Source of the DNA: Lindgomyces ingoldianus
Taxonomy: Eukaryota > Ascomycota > Dothideomycetes > Pleosporales > Lindgomycetaceae
Assembly: GCF_010093535.1 (NCBI RefSeq)
Contig: NW_022985182.1
Span: 252,749-316,748, forward strand
Length of the DNA: 64,000 bases
Direction of reading: 5' to 3'
Shown in pieces: positions 32,060 to 44,140 of this stretch (position 1 is its first letter; each line of letters opens with the position of its first letter). Under the pieces are notes generated by a model. That model saw only the letters and a list, made by a program, of their open reading frames with translations. It was not told the DNA's origin and searched no databases. A program made the translations under genes and the position numbers.

Positions 32060-32950
32060 CTAGTACCCAGTCGCACCAGGAGCCTTCTCATCCTTCCGCA
32101 GACTCAGCAGCATCTCCCTGAACCTCTGCTTCTCGCTGCCAGCTGCACCACCCTTAATGCCCTTCCCACTCAGATCCACCAACTTAGCAATGCGCTCCCA
32201 GCTCGTTCCGCCAGCGGTTGTGTCGTCCCGATTCGCAAGGAACTCGTCAGCCTCGCGCCGTGTCGCCGCCATGCCCTTCTCCTTCTTCGTGTTGTAGTTC
32301 TCGTAGAAGTCATCGATGTTCTCTTGTGCTTCCTTGATCGTCGCAGTTTTGCGCTCGGCGGAGACTTCGTCGCGGTGCTGGATGGCGAGGTCTCGGCGCT
32401 CGCGCCATGCACGCAGGACTTCTGGCTCGGGGGAGTCGGAGCGCATGGGTGTGTAGGAGGATTGGGATTGGCTAGGGAGGAAGGGGAGGGTGGAGCCGGT
32501 GATAGTACCACCGGGGGCCATGTGCTAGGCATCGTTAGAGAATCTGTGGCTGTTTGTAGCTGTTGTAGAGGGAGCAGGTATCTGGCTTACGTCGTTGGTA
32601 GTGTCAATGACAGGGAATGAACTCTCGAATCCCATCATCTCCTCGCTGCCGACGTTGGCCTGGAAGCTGCTGCCGCCGCCGCCCAGCAGGTCATCGTCGC
32701 CATCTTCTACGGTTGCCAGCTTGTCGTTTGGAGAGGCGAATTGGTTTGCATCGTCGCCAAGGAGTGCCCGTTCACGGGACAGAAAATCGTCTTCATCAGC
32801 AGCGTCGCCGACCAGGTCGAAGTTGGCTTCACCGCGTGCCTCTGTTTGGCCTGCGTCGGACCGTTAGTTGGGAGCTGTTCCGGGGGGTTGAATCACCGGA
32901 ATGGGCTTACCAGCGTCGATTTCGTCTAACGAGGGGAATCGGTCGGCCAT
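32060..32950 (-). CDS. clc1: Clathrin light chain
   Basis: Exons 32950-32911, 32850-32591 and 32524-32060 join to 254 aa. It regulates clathrin triskelion assembly by binding the heavy-chain hub, acting in endocytosis and trans-Golgi transport. The N-terminus MADRFPSLDEIDAG is the fungal family start. An acidic stretch with DLVGDAADEDDFLSRERALL follows, and then the heavy-chain-binding coiled coil starting at VLRAWRERRDLAIQHRDEVS and continuing through AQENIDDFYENYNTKKEK. The C-terminal part includes WERIAKLVDLSGK and RFREMLLSLRKDEKAPGA, as in homologues. Introns are short GT-AG (60 bp and 66 bp). It is divergent from the RTT103-like gene with about 400 bp between starts. Confidence 0.94.
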
Positions 32951-33348
32951 TGTGTAGATGTGGGGTTGTGAGAAGATGGGGAGAGAAGCTTTGTAGGGAA
33001 GGTATGGAGAGATTAATAAGTTGGGTGTGGTGTTTGTGTCAAATAATTAACTTGTCCTCAGGTCCACGGGGGAAGCGTGCCAAGAGGTCTTCGGCAAAAG
33101 GCTATTCCGCGCCGACGGAGCTCCAAACAGAGCTTCGTCGCACCTCCGAGACCAACTCCTCGTCGGACCGACTCACTTTCACTTGATTCAACAGTCCCGA
33201 CACTGCATTTATCCGACACCGGTGTATGTAAGGCCCTCTCTCCATAATATATAGTATTTTGCCTAGCTTCCCTCTCCGGGCAACCACCATCTTCATTCCT
33301 TACCAAACTCGTACAACTAGGACAGCATCATCTGACCCCCCACAGAAA

Positions 33349-34803
33349 ATGGCGTTTACAGACGATGGCGTCAAGGCGAAGCTGTCTGCCCTAAATGAAA
33401 CTCAAGAGTCTATTGTCACCTGTAGCCAGTGGATCATGTTCCACAGGTACGTTCCTCCTCCCCCACGTGCCTCGTTAAGAGTATAACGGATGGACTTATC
33501 TGGCCTCTAGGAGACACGCTGATCGCATTGCCCTCATCTGGCTGCAGCGCGTCAAAGAAACCCCTCCAAACAAGAAGCTCAATCTGGTATATCTGTGCAA
33601 CGAGATCGTCCAGCAAGGCCGGATCCGGAAGAAGCCCGAGTTCCTCGAAGCCTATTCTCCCATCATCGTTGAAGCCACCGCTGTAGCATACAAAGGCTCA
33701 GGTTCAGACATTCAGGGCAAGATTCGTAGGGTTGTAGAGGTCTGGCGCCAGCGACAGATCTTTGCGCCGGGAATCCAGGACGAGATTGAGAAGGCACTTG
33801 ACGGTATGCGCCTATCTAAAAGCCTGTGTACTAGGCACTTATTCCTGCAGAAATCGACCGCAGTCGCTCTAACCGAAAGCCTGCTCTCGGAGGCTCCCTG
33901 TTTTCTGGCTCCTCCGTTCCGCCTGAGCTCTCATCTGTCGCGCCTCTGGCAACTACGCTCCAGAAGGCTGAACTCCATGCCAAACCGACAATTGCAACGG
34001 CAAATGAAACATATGATAAGGTCACGCACCCAGACTACGATGCTACCCCCCAGCTCCACGCCGCTGCTCTCGCTGCCCTCGTCCACAAACTAGCAACTGC
34101 CGAATATGCCGTCTCAGAAAGCATCAAAGCACGACACGCGCTCATATCTGGACTGGAAAAACTTCTCGAGGCCAACAAAGCCAAGCTCAGCGCTGAAGAA
34201 GTCCAAAAAGCCGATCTGAGCGCACGGAAAACAGCCGTCGAAGGCCGCCGTGCTGAAGTGGAACGCGCGCTGCTCGCTAATCTATCTGCCAGCGAAACCG
34301 CTGCGATTTCTAAAGCGCCACTTGCAGTTAATTCGACCCCACAGCCAGCATCCCTTGCTCCCGAACGCCCAGATATTGAGGAACTCACTCCGCCGCCAAT
34401 GGAGTCCTTCACCCCCGTCGGCTCCCCGAAGCCAGACGTCCCAGATGATGTCTTCCCGGCCCCAATCTCCCACCCCATTGAACCCGTCACTGTTCCCGCT
34501 CTTCCAGGCGTGTCTGCCGTTTCGGCAATTTTGGCATCAGTACCGGCGACGGTTATTAGTGCCTCGAATCCGAGTCCAGCCCCAGCACCGGGTGCGGATC
34601 TCTTGAGTAGTCTGACAAACGCGAGGGCGGATGATGGATCGAATGGAAGTCATAGTTATGGTGCTGGAGCAGGTGGAGGGGGAGGGGGAGTGAGCTATAA
34701 GAAGAGGAAGATGAGTCGGAGTGCGGCGGAGGATGAGTATGCGGCGTTTGCGGGGGACGGTGATATGGATGGTATTGATGCTGATGTTGGGGGTTTGATA
34801 TGA
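33349..34803 (+). CDS. rtt103: RTT103-like CTD-interacting-domain protein (Pol II termination)
   Basis: Exons 33349-33446, 33511-33803 and 33851-34803 give 447 aa. Residues 1-131 form a CID (RPR) domain: LSALNETQESIVTCSQWIMF, RHADRIALIWLQRVKE, LNLVYLCNEIVQQGR, and VVEVWRQRQIFAPG. CID proteins bind phosphorylated heptads of the RNA polymerase II C-terminal domain, and Rtt103 helps Rat1/Xrn2 terminate transcription. A helical region (LHAAALAALVHKLATAEYAV and EANKAKLSAEEVQKADLSARK) matches the RPRD/Rtt103 coiled coil. A long Pro/Ser-rich disordered tail follows, with KKRKMSR as a likely nuclear signal. Introns are GT-AG. Assignment to Rtt103 over Pcf11 rests on size and the coiled coil; no zinc fingers are present. 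Confidence 0.88.
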
Positions 34804-35287
34804 CCGGTTGAAATAACAGAGTGCTTGAGCGAATGTAATGCTCGTGTATGAATATGGGTATAAATATCCGGAATTGCGGTTTGGGGAAAGCACCACACCG
34901 AAAATGGCAATGGAATTGAGGGACAGCGGTAGGAAAACACCGGGGCACTTCACAGATGGCTGCGTCTACTTTCTTGTAGCGGGCATTTGTTGTGGTGATG
35001 GGGGCTAGGTGCGCATACCCCTGGAATTGTTAATATTACATACGTTTTCGTGGGTCCATGTCTCACTCGTGACAACCTCTAGTTAGCAAGCAAGCGATAG
35101 GCAACCTGTTCTCACCGCGCCTTGATGACGACTCTGAGGTCTTCCGTCCGTCTGGCTTGATGCAGAGGCAACCCTCAGTTTGATAGCATACATCACGACA
35201 GCATGCAATTCCCTTCTATTCCGTCTAATTTCCCCATCACGTCGCACCAACCATAGATCCCTCCCTCTCAACCTTCCCCTTAAACCC

Positions 35288-36859
35288 TCAAGACTCTGGG
35301 TCCCCCACCACCGGCATCTTCCCCGTTTTCTCAATCTCTTCCATGGCCTTCTTCCCCTCCTCCGTCGTCGCATCGATAACCCCCTCTTCCAAGCTCAACA
35401 TTCCGCCTTCGCCCAGCTTCCCTACAATCTCCTCCGCTTCCTCCACACTCATCTTCGCCAGCACTTTATTCACCTCATCTAATTTCCCACTCTCCAGCGC
35501 ACGCTGCAATCCGGGAGGGAAGGACTCGAAGATTTCGCGGGCGTGGAGCTGGGCTTCACGGGCAGCAGGGTCATCTGAGGCGGGTGCTGCGGGAGGGATG
35601 CTGATGTTGATGGTGGTGTTGGGGTCTACGGCATGCAGTTGGATTTGCTCGACGCCTTCCGCACTTTGTGGGTTCTCCGCTCTCTCTTTTAGGATTTCCG
35701 CAGCCCGCATGCGGATGCGGGCGTAGGTCGAATCGACATCATCCATGAACAGTTTCTGCGCCTGGTGGTCTTTTGTCGTAATCCGCTTGAAAAACAAGGC
35801 AACCCCATCGCGGCCGCCGAGTTGGCGGCAGTATTGCAAAAGCAGCGCCTGGTGCACGCACTGTCGGGCGTGCTTTTGCCGGGAATCGAGAGCGGCGTTG
35901 AAGGCTTCGACTAGGAGGCCGTCAGTGGAGGATTCAGAGAGGATGGAGGGGTTGGTGCTGATGAATTGCAGGTAGGAGGGGTAGTCGTTGGGTTTTAGGG
36001 CGGCGAATTCGAGAGCGAGGGGAGAGGCCGAGATGTCGTCAGAGGTGGAGGTGCCTTCTTCGATGTCGCCGTCAGCGCCGGAGGATTGGCCTGTGTCGGT
36101 TCGGGCCGCGGAGAGGCGGGAAGGGGGGTTGAGGAGTTCGACGGTAGAGGAGGGCTTGCTAGCTGAGGTGGAGGAAGGTGAAGGGGTGGGTTTGGCGGGG
36201 GCAGGGTCCTCTTTGCGGACGTTGGAATAGTCGAAACCTGTGTGGAGGTCGTCGCTTGTGATATGTCGTTTCTCTTCCTTCTCTAGCTCAGCGAGCTTGG
36301 CTAATAGTTCTTTCTGTAACCCTTCAACCCTCCCTTTGTGTGCTTCCAACCCGTCGATAAACCCATCTAACCGGTTTTCCGCCTTCGAGTCGTCGACTTC
36401 TTTCTTCACCTGATCCACCAAACTCGCCATCATCTGCGGATACGTGGGCTTCTCTTTAATATGCTCATGCACACCCTTCGGCGGAGGCGGTGGTCTATCT
36501 TCTCCCGCTTCCGCCATACTCTCCATCATACTCTGAAATACCAGCGCATCTGGATTCCCTTCCGCACCTTTATGCGACTTCAAGGCTGTGAGCAGTCGGT
36601 TCATGCGCTCAGTTAGGCCATCGTTAATGATGCGCTCGTATTTGAGGGTTGTGATTTGGTGACGTCGCCGGTCCCGCTCTTGATGGATTTGGGCTTGTTT
36701 GGCGCGGATGAAAGACTTTTTGTCGACGTTGGGGTGAACTTCTATGTCGGAGTCGTCGGAGAGCTCGAGGGCGTCCTAAGTTAAGGCTGTTAATATATAG
36801 AAAATAGGAGAGAGAAAAGGGGGGCAGCTTCATACCCATTTACTGTAGTCGACAACCAT
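35288..36859 (-). CDS. cdc37: Hsp90 co-chaperone CDC37
   Basis: Exons 36859-36836 (24 nt) and 36775-35288 join in frame to 503 aa. The first residues MVVDYSKWDALELSDDSDIE, then VHPNVD, contain the CK2-target serine region (ELSDDSD) conserved in all Cdc37. RAKQAQIHQERDRRRHQITT is the kinase-binding helix. The middle HSP90-binding domain (PLALEFAALKPNDYPSYLQF, then VHQALLLQYCRQLGGRDGVALFF) and a C-terminal helical domain follow. It loads protein kinases onto Hsp90 in the cytosol. The internal linker (about 180-250) is Ser/Pro-rich, longer than in yeast. Intron 36776-36835 has donor GTATGA and acceptor TTAG. The tiny first exon is needed to recover the conserved N-terminus. Confidence 0.94.
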
Positions 36860-37589
36860 GGTTGCTTGGAGGGGCGAGCGTGTGTGGAGGTGTTGAGTTT
36901 AGGGAGGCGTAGTTGTTGATGGTGGGGTGGACGAAGTGGGATGTCGAGAAATAGAGAGCTTGGGCCACACTTACAGTAGGTCTTAGCGAGTGCTAAGCCG
37001 TGGAAATTTCTAGCATCATCTTCACGGCATCCTTTCTTTCGGGATCACTTCTTTCGGTATTGCTTCTTTCTCATGCTACTGTTTAAGGTCGGCGTCACTT
37101 TGTTTAATGGTCGAGCAAGCGCTGATACAATTGATACCTCACATCCTGATAGGCTACAACCCTCAAGCTGAGGAGAACAAGATTTGCTGACACATAAACC
37201 CCCTTCACCAACGTCCTGATTTATCTCTACTCTTCTCTACTAATACGACGAACGCGATTCAACTTCTCTGGGACCTGCTTTTCTTGAGTAACTGGCTGTC
37301 GATCAAGTCACTTCTTCACGCTCAACCCCGCAAACGCGGGGCAATTCTTCCTCTTTGCCATGTGTGGGGCATCTCTGAACATGTGCAGCAACGGCTTTCA
37401 ATTTTGTGATCTTACTCTGTCTCTCTCCTCCCCCGAGAGTCTCTTTCTCGGTCACTATCCTTTTTGTCGTTTGCCGGTTTTTTTCGTTACGGGAGCTGCC
37501 ACACCTCATCAACAAGCCATCCTCCCAGAAATCTATCCCAAGAAAAGTTTGGCCTCTTAAGAGCCTTCACAAAACCCTCCCTAGCCATC
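36860..37589. other. Divergent intergenic region, CDC37 / GFA-like gene
   Basis: Upstream sequence of both genes. CTTTCTTTCGGGATCACTTC and CTTTCGGTATTGCTTC at 37031-37063 form a short direct repeat. Pyrimidine-rich tracts near 37410-37440 look like a leader of the plus-strand gene. No separate gene is supported. Confidence 0.4.
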
Positions 37590-38009
37590 ATGAACGGGTC
37601 CTGCCAATGCGGTTCCGTGAAATTCACCACCCCAACCAAGATTCCCATCAACCTCTACCACTGCCACTGCATCGACTGCCGCAAACAGTCTGCTAGCGCT
37701 TTCGGCACCTCGGCTATCTTCCCATTCTTCAAGCTACCTGAGGATAGTCCCGCCGTTTCTCACTTCTCGAGAGTATGTGACAGCGGAAGACGCCAGAACT
37801 GCTACTTCTGCAATAAGTGTGGCAGCCGCATCTTACACGCCCACGTCTTCGATAACGAGGACCCAAAAGTAGTCGCGGTGAAAGGGGGGGTCCTGGAAGG
37901 ATTGAATTGGGAGGGTGCGAAACATATCTTTTGCAGAACAGCAGTTGTGCCTATTCCGGAGGGCGTGGAGAGGTGGGAAGCAGAGCCGGATTTTGGGAAG
38001 GCAAAATAG
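37590..38009 (+). CDS. GFA/CENP-V-fold protein (glutathione-dependent formaldehyde-activating-like)
   Basis: An intronless 139-aa protein beginning MNGSCQCGSVKF. The zinc-binding cysteines of the GFA/CENP-V (Mss4-like) fold are all present: CQCG near the start, CHCIDCRKQ, and CNKCGSRI. Family members include formaldehyde-glutathione activators and many uncharacterised fungal proteins, so the substrate cannot be assigned. Start: the first ATG in a frame open from 37464, placed so that SCQCG follows after three residues as in homologues; the context ATCATGA is acceptable. The end (EAEPDFGKAK) is normal for the family. Confidence 0.88.
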   Translation: MNGSCQCGSVKFTTPTKIPINLYHCHCIDCRKQSASAFGTSAIFPFFKLPEDSPAVSHFSRVCDSGRRQNCYFCNKCGSRILHAHVFDNEDPKVVAVKGGVLEGLNWEGAKHIFCRTAVVPIPEGVERWEAEPDFGKAK

Positions 38010-38862
38010 GGTTTGATGGCCTTCGCCACGACAAAATTTTACAGGAGGATACGATTGTCCTAAATTCCAAGTTTATTTTGTTTGTGTCGAGTGGACGGAT
38101 GGAGGAGGTGAAGCATTGTACAGCAACAACACTGCCCATAATATTTCTCCGGAACAAAATAAATATGAACCCCTGGTTTATTCTATCCTATTTAATTCAG
38201 ATCGAAATTTCCCGAGGTTTGCAATGAGAAGGCATCCTGACTCGTTTTGGGCTTTGAATAAGGTGACAATTGATATTCTCTCCGAAACGAACATCCACCA
38301 ATCAATTTTCTTTCAGGAATCCAAGCCGCCAATTGGCCCTATGTTTCACAAATACCACAATTGCGTCGTCTCTGACAGGGGCTCTTTAGGCATTTCTTTT
38401 ATTCTCCGTCATCTTCGGCTCCATGCTTTGCCAATAACACTTACTATAAAGTCAACAGCCGGGACTGCAAAGCGTCTGCGAGGAATGTGCTTTCTTCCTC
38501 TCCGACCTCTTTTCCCACATTGCTTCCAGTCCAACATCAATGTTTTGATAATTCCTCCGTCGGTCCGCCAAGCAGCTTGCGAAGAGGTCAAAGGACCAAG
38601 CTACCCACCGTTAGCGCGTTTCGTTTAATCTATTCCACTCCACTCTCTTCCAGAACCCACCCACCGCCAACACCTCCACTCAAGATTTGCCATCTCGTGG
38701 TACATGTACGACGGCATGGTGTCCCTGAAACGAAAGGCCCATAAGCTGGGGTTGAAGTATATTAAGATAATTTGACGCCCATTTATGTGAGCGCTATTCT
38801 GCTCGCCTAGTTCGCTCGATAACACGTTTTACATTTTCGTCGCAAGCAACTTGGGAAAAATT
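38010..38862. other. Gene-free stretch before the AA9 gene
   Basis: The 170-codon plus frame at 38116-38628 has no domain, no signal peptide and no splice partner, so it is not called. The segment contains the 3' flank of the GFA-like gene and the promoter of the LPMO; no other feature was seen. Confidence 0.35.
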
Positions 38863-39973
38863 ATGAAGTGTGTTATTCCCTCGCTGGGGTTTGTTGCCCT
38901 TGTTGCAGCACATGGATATGTTGATAATGCTACTATTGGAGGCAAGGACTATACGTTCTATCAGCCGTATCAGGATCCGTACATGAGCCCAACGGTGAGA
39001 GACTTCCTTTCCATTACCCTTCTTCATGGATTATTCAGCATACTAGCACATGTGCTACAAGATTGCAATCTAACATAGGAACGCATTCTATTGTCCCCTC
39101 CGGTGGGTGTTCCGGCAATAGGTCGAAGATATATGCTCCACCCTACTCAAGTTCCGTTTATAACTACCTTATGGTGCAATATTATGGTGCAATAGCTAAT
39201 TAAAACTTACAGCCCCAACGTATCTCTCGAGTCATCCAAGGCAACGGTCCAGTCCAAGATGTCACTCTAGCTGACCTCCAATGCGGAGGCGATACCGTCA
39301 ATGGCATCAGTGGGTCCAAGCCTGCGGCACTTCACGCAGATGCAACTGCCGGATCGAAGGTCACGCTTCGCTGGACGCTATGGCCTGACAGCCACCGAGG
39401 CCCTCTCGTCACGTATATGGCTCGATGCCCTGATTCCGGCTGCACAGATTTCATGCCTGGCACATCGTACGTCCCCCTTTCCCTCGTGCCCCTCTCTCTT
39501 TCATTCATCCGACCACCCACTATCCACTCTCCACTAATACCCCGCAAGCGCCGTATGGTTCAAAATTGCAGAAGAAGGTCGCACCGGTACAACCGACACC
39601 TGGGGCGACACACCTCTGATGAAATCTGGCAACGCGGGCGCCAGCTACACCATTCCGAGCTGTCTCAAGCCGGGCTACTATCTAGTGCGTCATGAGATTA
39701 TCGCGTTGCATGCAGCGTACTCGTACCCCGGAGCGCAGTTCTATCCCGGGTGCCATCAGCTGAAGGTTACGGGATCTGGGACTACGACGCCGAGCTCACT
39801 GGTTGCGTTTCCGGGGGCATATAAGGGCACAGATGCTGGGATTACTTATGATATGTATAAAGGTGAGTGGTATTGGAACTAGGATGAAGGGGGGACGTTG
39901 TGGTTTAGATGAATGCTAATAGATTGTAGCGCAAACTTATACGATTCCGGGGCCGAAGGTGTTTACTTGCTAA
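38863..39973 (+). CDS. AA9 lytic polysaccharide monooxygenase (secreted)
   Basis: Exons 38863-38994, 39213-39466, 39549-39862 and 39930-39973 join to 247 aa. Copper-dependent oxidative cleavage of cellulose or related beta-glucans outside the cell. A 16-residue signal peptide (CVIPSLGFVALVAA) is followed by HGYVDN, placing His17 as mature residue 1 of the histidine brace. QRISRVIQGNGPVQDV, the Cys pair (LQCGG..HQLKV region), RHEIIALHAAY (with the second-sphere/ligand His) and QFYPGC (axial Tyr) are AA9 hallmarks. The C-terminal exon YTIPGPKVFTC is typical. There is no CBM1 module. Intron 1 is long (218 bp) and may hide variation; the others are 66-82 bp. Confidence 0.93.
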
Positions 39974-40432
39974 TTATCACATACCACTCTGCGTCAATAT
40001 TTGTAGGTTGCCCCACTGAGCTAAGTTTTGGATCTACGCCGTTAGACAAAAGGATGGGTACTCAGGCCTTGGTCCCTACTTTGGAGCCAACCCGGCTTTC
40101 ATCCTCTACTCACACATTTCGTTGTACATATTTCTCTTCTCATATATACTTCTCTTTCGCAATGCACTATTCACACTCACCCACTTCCCATTCCATAAGC
40201 CACAACCTTGCGTTGTCATTGAACAACTCACTCCATTATCCCCTCACAATGCCCATACCATGATTGCACCATCACTAACATCAAAATGAATTCACTTGCA
40301 TAAATCCCCGGAATCCCTCGTGCATGCACAATTCTCGCTTTACAGCTCCCCCGGTCATTCATCCATCCCAGTAATCGCCATATTCCTTAACAATACTGTA
40401 ACAAGGGAAGTTTAGGGACACCCTTTGCGAAT

Positions 40433-41410
40433 ATGACTCGAACAAAGCGATACGGCAATCGCGAGAAGGCTGGCCCTTCTGCGCTTACGCCTCTGGCGAG
40501 AAACACTGTTGGAGGATTACAGGGCTCTAGGTTTGCCTTGAGGGATGGAATAGAGGTTGGTGGCTGTGTCCCGTTAAAAGCCACTGGTGGTATGGAAACT
40601 TCTATGCATACCCCGAAAGCACTTCTGGATGGACCTCAGATCTATACTATATCTACCGCAAACGTCAAACGAGAAACACCCCTTGTCGTCGTCAAGGCCG
40701 GCTTCGAAGAGTGGAAGAAAGCTAATAGTGTCGCAAAAAAAGGACCAGTGAAGACACTATCTCAGCCCTTAGTCAATAAATCTATCTTCCCCGATATTCC
40801 CCGCGATCTAGTGCTTAAATTCCAGGAACTTGAGTGCGGGGATCAACTGGCTACCCATCGACTACAACAAGCTGACAACGGTAACAAGAACTCGACGGCG
40901 AGTGTTACTGTTACATCGCAGCAGACCGCCGCTCTCAATTCAAGGATAAGCATCTTGGAACATCTGGAATCTAGACCCCCTATAAATAAGGCCAATGCCG
41001 TGCCCCCAGCTCCTCAAAATATCTTAGTAAACCCATCCCGTAAGAGTCGCTTACTCAGCACTGCTTCCCCATCGTTCTCCCTAACAACCCTCTCACCGCA
41101 AGCCTCGCCAGCGGCAGAAATATTCTCACCTGCTCCTCCCTCCCTCCTCTCCTCACCCCCCAATACCACCACTACATCTCCCACCTCCTCCAAACCCCCA
41201 GCATCCACAAAACCCTTCCTCCACGCCTCCGGTTACCAATACTGGTTCCCGCAAGGCCCCTACGACCCCGCGTGGCGCCACGCTCCCATTGTAGCACCTG
41301 GCCGTCCAGGCGTGTTATACGACTCCAAATGCAAGTACACGAACTCCCCTTCATGGGCTGATATCTTTGATCCAGAGCGCTTGGAAGCAGATATAGCCAA
41401 GGCCACGTAA
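40433..41410 (+). CDS. Hypothetical disordered protein, 325 aa
   Basis: A single ATG-initiated frame without introns, not recognised as a known family. The N-terminus is basic (MTRTKRYGNREKAGPSALTP). The middle is rich in Pro, Ser and Thr and looks disordered (SPAPPSLLSSPPNTTTTSP). The last 70 residues are more structured and aromatic (GYQYWFPQGPYDPAWRHAP, then SWADIFDPERLEADI). There is no signal peptide or membrane span. The even, stop-free frame of nearly 1 kb in a gene-dense block, with codon use like its neighbours, supports a real gene. The conserved-looking C-terminus is the best handle for a homology search. Confidence 0.7.
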   Translation: MTRTKRYGNREKAGPSALTPLARNTVGGLQGSRFALRDGIEVGGCVPLKATGGMETSMHTPKALLDGPQIYTISTANVKRETPLVVVKAGFEEWKKANSVAKKGPVKTLSQPLVNKSIFPDIPRDLVLKFQELECGDQLATHRLQQADNGNKNSTASVTVTSQQTAALNSRISILEHLESRPPINKANAVPPAPQNILVNPSRKSRLLSTASPSFSLTTLSPQASPAAEIFSPAPPSLLSSPPNTTTTSPTSSKPPASTKPFLHASGYQYWFPQGPYDPAWRHAPIVAPGRPGVLYDSKCKYTNSPSWADIFDPERLEADIAKAT

Positions 41411-42419
41411 TTGAAGTAGGAGACGGAGGAAACGGAGGCGTGAGTGGAGCCAGTGTAAAAGGGTAAGGTTAGCAAGAAGAACGTTATGGTGGGGCGGTTG
41501 AGGCAAATTGATATCTGTTTTCTAGGTTAGTGGTTGTTGGGAGAGGTTTATGGGCTATCTTGTAGTGAGAGAAGGGAACAGCCAGGGGGCATCATAGTGG
41601 GGAATAGACGGCTGCTGTGTTAGTTGTCTCGATGCGTGGCGCATATTATAGAATTGTTGAAATAAATTTTTTCAATTGGACATATTTGTGGTACTTGTGA
41701 TATTTCTTACTCGACTCTAGACCGCTGCTTCCGAGGGGGGCGGCTCGTATCGCAGTGGCTCGATTATGCTGTTAGATGACGGCAGGCATAGCTATGGACG
41801 AGTCCCATACGAGCCAGACGACAGAGCTAGACGGGTAATCAGCCTTGGCTGAAGGTAGTGCAGGAAATATAATTATCGGGTTGAGATCGCGGAAGAGACG
41901 ATTTACTAGGAATATTTTCTAGGACGAAGTGTTTTAGATTTTCTCGAGGCTCGCTACGGGCCTTTAATGTCACAGTATGAACTACGAATACAGTTCTTAG
42001 AAATAAAATTGACTGATCCAACAACAGGCCCATAAGGACCACTTTTAATGACTCGTACATCTCGCTCGGTCTTAGCCTGCTCTTCCAACGCCTACTCTGT
42101 CATGGCACCTAACGTAGAACATGACAGCGTAAAACTCTCTTTGATTCCAACAACATTTTTAATCGATATTCTCCTCCCATATATTATTGTTCCGTGCGTT
42201 GGGTGAGAAGCATCGCAGGGTTCGTTAGAACCAAACGAATAAAGGTGCAGGTCTGGTCTGGCCTGAGGAGCTTCGAGGCAGCTAAATAGTGGATAAAACA
42301 GCTAGTCTTAACAAAACAACTAGTCCTAAGTAGAAAACCAGTCTGAGTTCAGAACTCACATTCACTCTAGAGACAAGGTCCCGTAAGTCAAAGTCACGTG
42401 CGACAAGAAGTCCCGGAGC
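41411..42419. other. Gene-free stretch
   Basis: Starts as the 3' flank of the hypothetical gene. No supported coding frame. A+T content rises around 41640-41710 and 42100-42300. Confidence 0.35.
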
Positions 42420-43289
42420 TCACGAACACTTCCCAAACACAGCCCCATTATATAAACAACAACTCTCCCCTCCATACCGATCTGGAGGACATGGGTTATA
42501 AATCTCACAACTGCTCTTCCATTCAAAATTGAACTTCTGCTTAAACACTCCATCCCCACCAGCGGTTTTACCTCCAAAAGCCCCCTTCGCATCCTTCCCA
42601 ACCGCCGAAGTCCCCGAAACAGAAAACGTAGACAGAATCCAGAGGAATTCGTACGTACGAGTTGGAGCTAGTTGTCCGCAGTCCGGGTTCCGATATAATT
42701 GTGTCGCGTTTGTGAGAGGAGTGGAGAAGAACGTGGACGTGTCTTTGGGACCCGAGAGGAGGAGTTGAGACCATTTTTGTTCCGGTGCGACATCATTTTG
42801 CTTTCAGCATTAGTTTGGTTAGCAGTGTTTCTTCGTTAGTGGGACGTATTCAACAAGGGCTATTAGTTGCTATTGTATGGCATTACTTACAGATCCCTTT
42901 CCTTGCCACACCGTACTCATATCCACCCTCGCTTCTACTCCACCGTCCAGCATTACATTCCCCCGTACCTCCGCGTTCGTAATCGTCGACTGAGAGACTG
43001 CATCATTTAGAAATGTGTAGGAAACACTAACGTAGCACTTCCGTGTGTTCTCAGAGGATGGGATTCCGGAACCGAAGGAGGCAAGCGCAACGCTACTGGT
43101 GTCGTAGGAGAGTTCAAGGTAGGATACATCGGGGGATATGGTGCCGGTGACGTTAAATGGGCATTGTTGTTTGTTGCGGACAATAATGCCGTGGATTTGA
43201 ATGTCGCTGCGGGTCGCAGTTATGCGGGTTGGCAAGAGGGTTAAAAGGAAAGTGAAAATGAAGAGGGGGAGATGGAACACTAGAGCCAT
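42420..43289 (-). CDS. Secreted protein of unknown family, 259 aa
   Basis: Exons 43289-42891 and 42800-42420 (GTAAGT..AAAG with a CTAAC branch) join in frame. The N-terminus is a strong signal peptide (LVFHLPLFIFTFLLTLLP). The mature part has a beta-rich look (GIIVRNKQQCPFNVTGTIS, SYLELSYDTSSVALASFGSG) and several cysteines, ending in a cysteine cluster (CEIYNPCPP, then GGESCCLYNGAVFGKCS). N-glycosylation sequons are present. I do not recognise the family. It is probably an extracellular or wall-associated protein, and its position between two LPMO genes fits a biomass-facing secretome but proves nothing. Confidence 0.8.
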
Positions 43290-44140
43290 GGTGAATGTTA
43301 TGGTAACTTTTTGAGGTAAAGGGTTGGGAGGAGTTAATGATGTCAGGTACTTGGGTATTAACTCTTTCGCACTGTGAAAATTTCAAGGATAAAGTATGAA
43401 ACCCTCCACCAGCGTAGTAATACTAGTTTAAGCATCCGTGCAGCTGTCAACGAAGGGAAATGTACCCGGCGCGTCCCCCATACCTCGTCGTACCAAAGTA
43501 ATTGTAGGGTTTATCGGACTGCAGCAGGGCCAGCACACTCATCGTCGCGTGGTTTTTCAATAATTGCATGCATGCAGTCCCGAGGTTCTGGTACTACTTC
43601 GAATCTTCCCCGCATTTGTATCCCGACCCCGGAAACCAATACTATGCATTTCCGAGCATTTTTATACGAGGTTAAATATATGCTTAAATAGACCGAGAAT
43701 TCGCCACCTTGTGCATACATTTCACTATACAAGAGGGTAAGGCGTACACGAGGCTGCATTATTGAAAGCAGTTTCTTCAAGAACGCCTTGCTGTTGAGCA
43801 AGTGTTAGCATAGAGTCTAGCTCAATACTGGGTCGCCATTTTCACTATTCTCTTTTAATTAGGTAACAAGGTTGTGAGGTCAAGTCTGCCCTGCTCGAGC
43901 GCGGTGGTATCCACTAACACACAGTAGAATTTACGACTGATAGGTTTGTAACAGTTCACAGGCTGGGGTGTAGGTTTGTTAAAGCAAGGAAACAAATCCC
44001 TTCTGACTCATTCTGAGAAGGCCAGTACCATCCTGGCCAGGGCGATCATGTCATCCTATCCGAGTATCACGTCCGCCACTCCGAATCCCACGGCGCCATA
44101 TCCATTCTGCAGGTTTCTCCAACCTATGTCCACAGCCACA
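43290..44140. other. Gene-free stretch between secreted-protein genes
   Basis: Short frames only; no family resemblance and no structural feature seen. It includes the promoter side of the 42420-43289 gene. Confidence 0.35.

Noticed and set aside
32036..32620. Plus-strand 194-codon frame with Val/Leu-rich protein
   Set aside because: It is antisense to the clathrin light chain exon, whose protein sequence and splice sites are unmistakable.
34035..34490. Minus-strand Ser/Ala/Gly-rich frame of 151 codons
   Set aside because: Antisense to the low-complexity tail of the RTT103-like gene; the composition is a by-product.
38116..38628. Plus-strand frame of 170 codons
   Set aside because: No domain, no signal peptide, no splice partners and unremarkable composition; probably chance.
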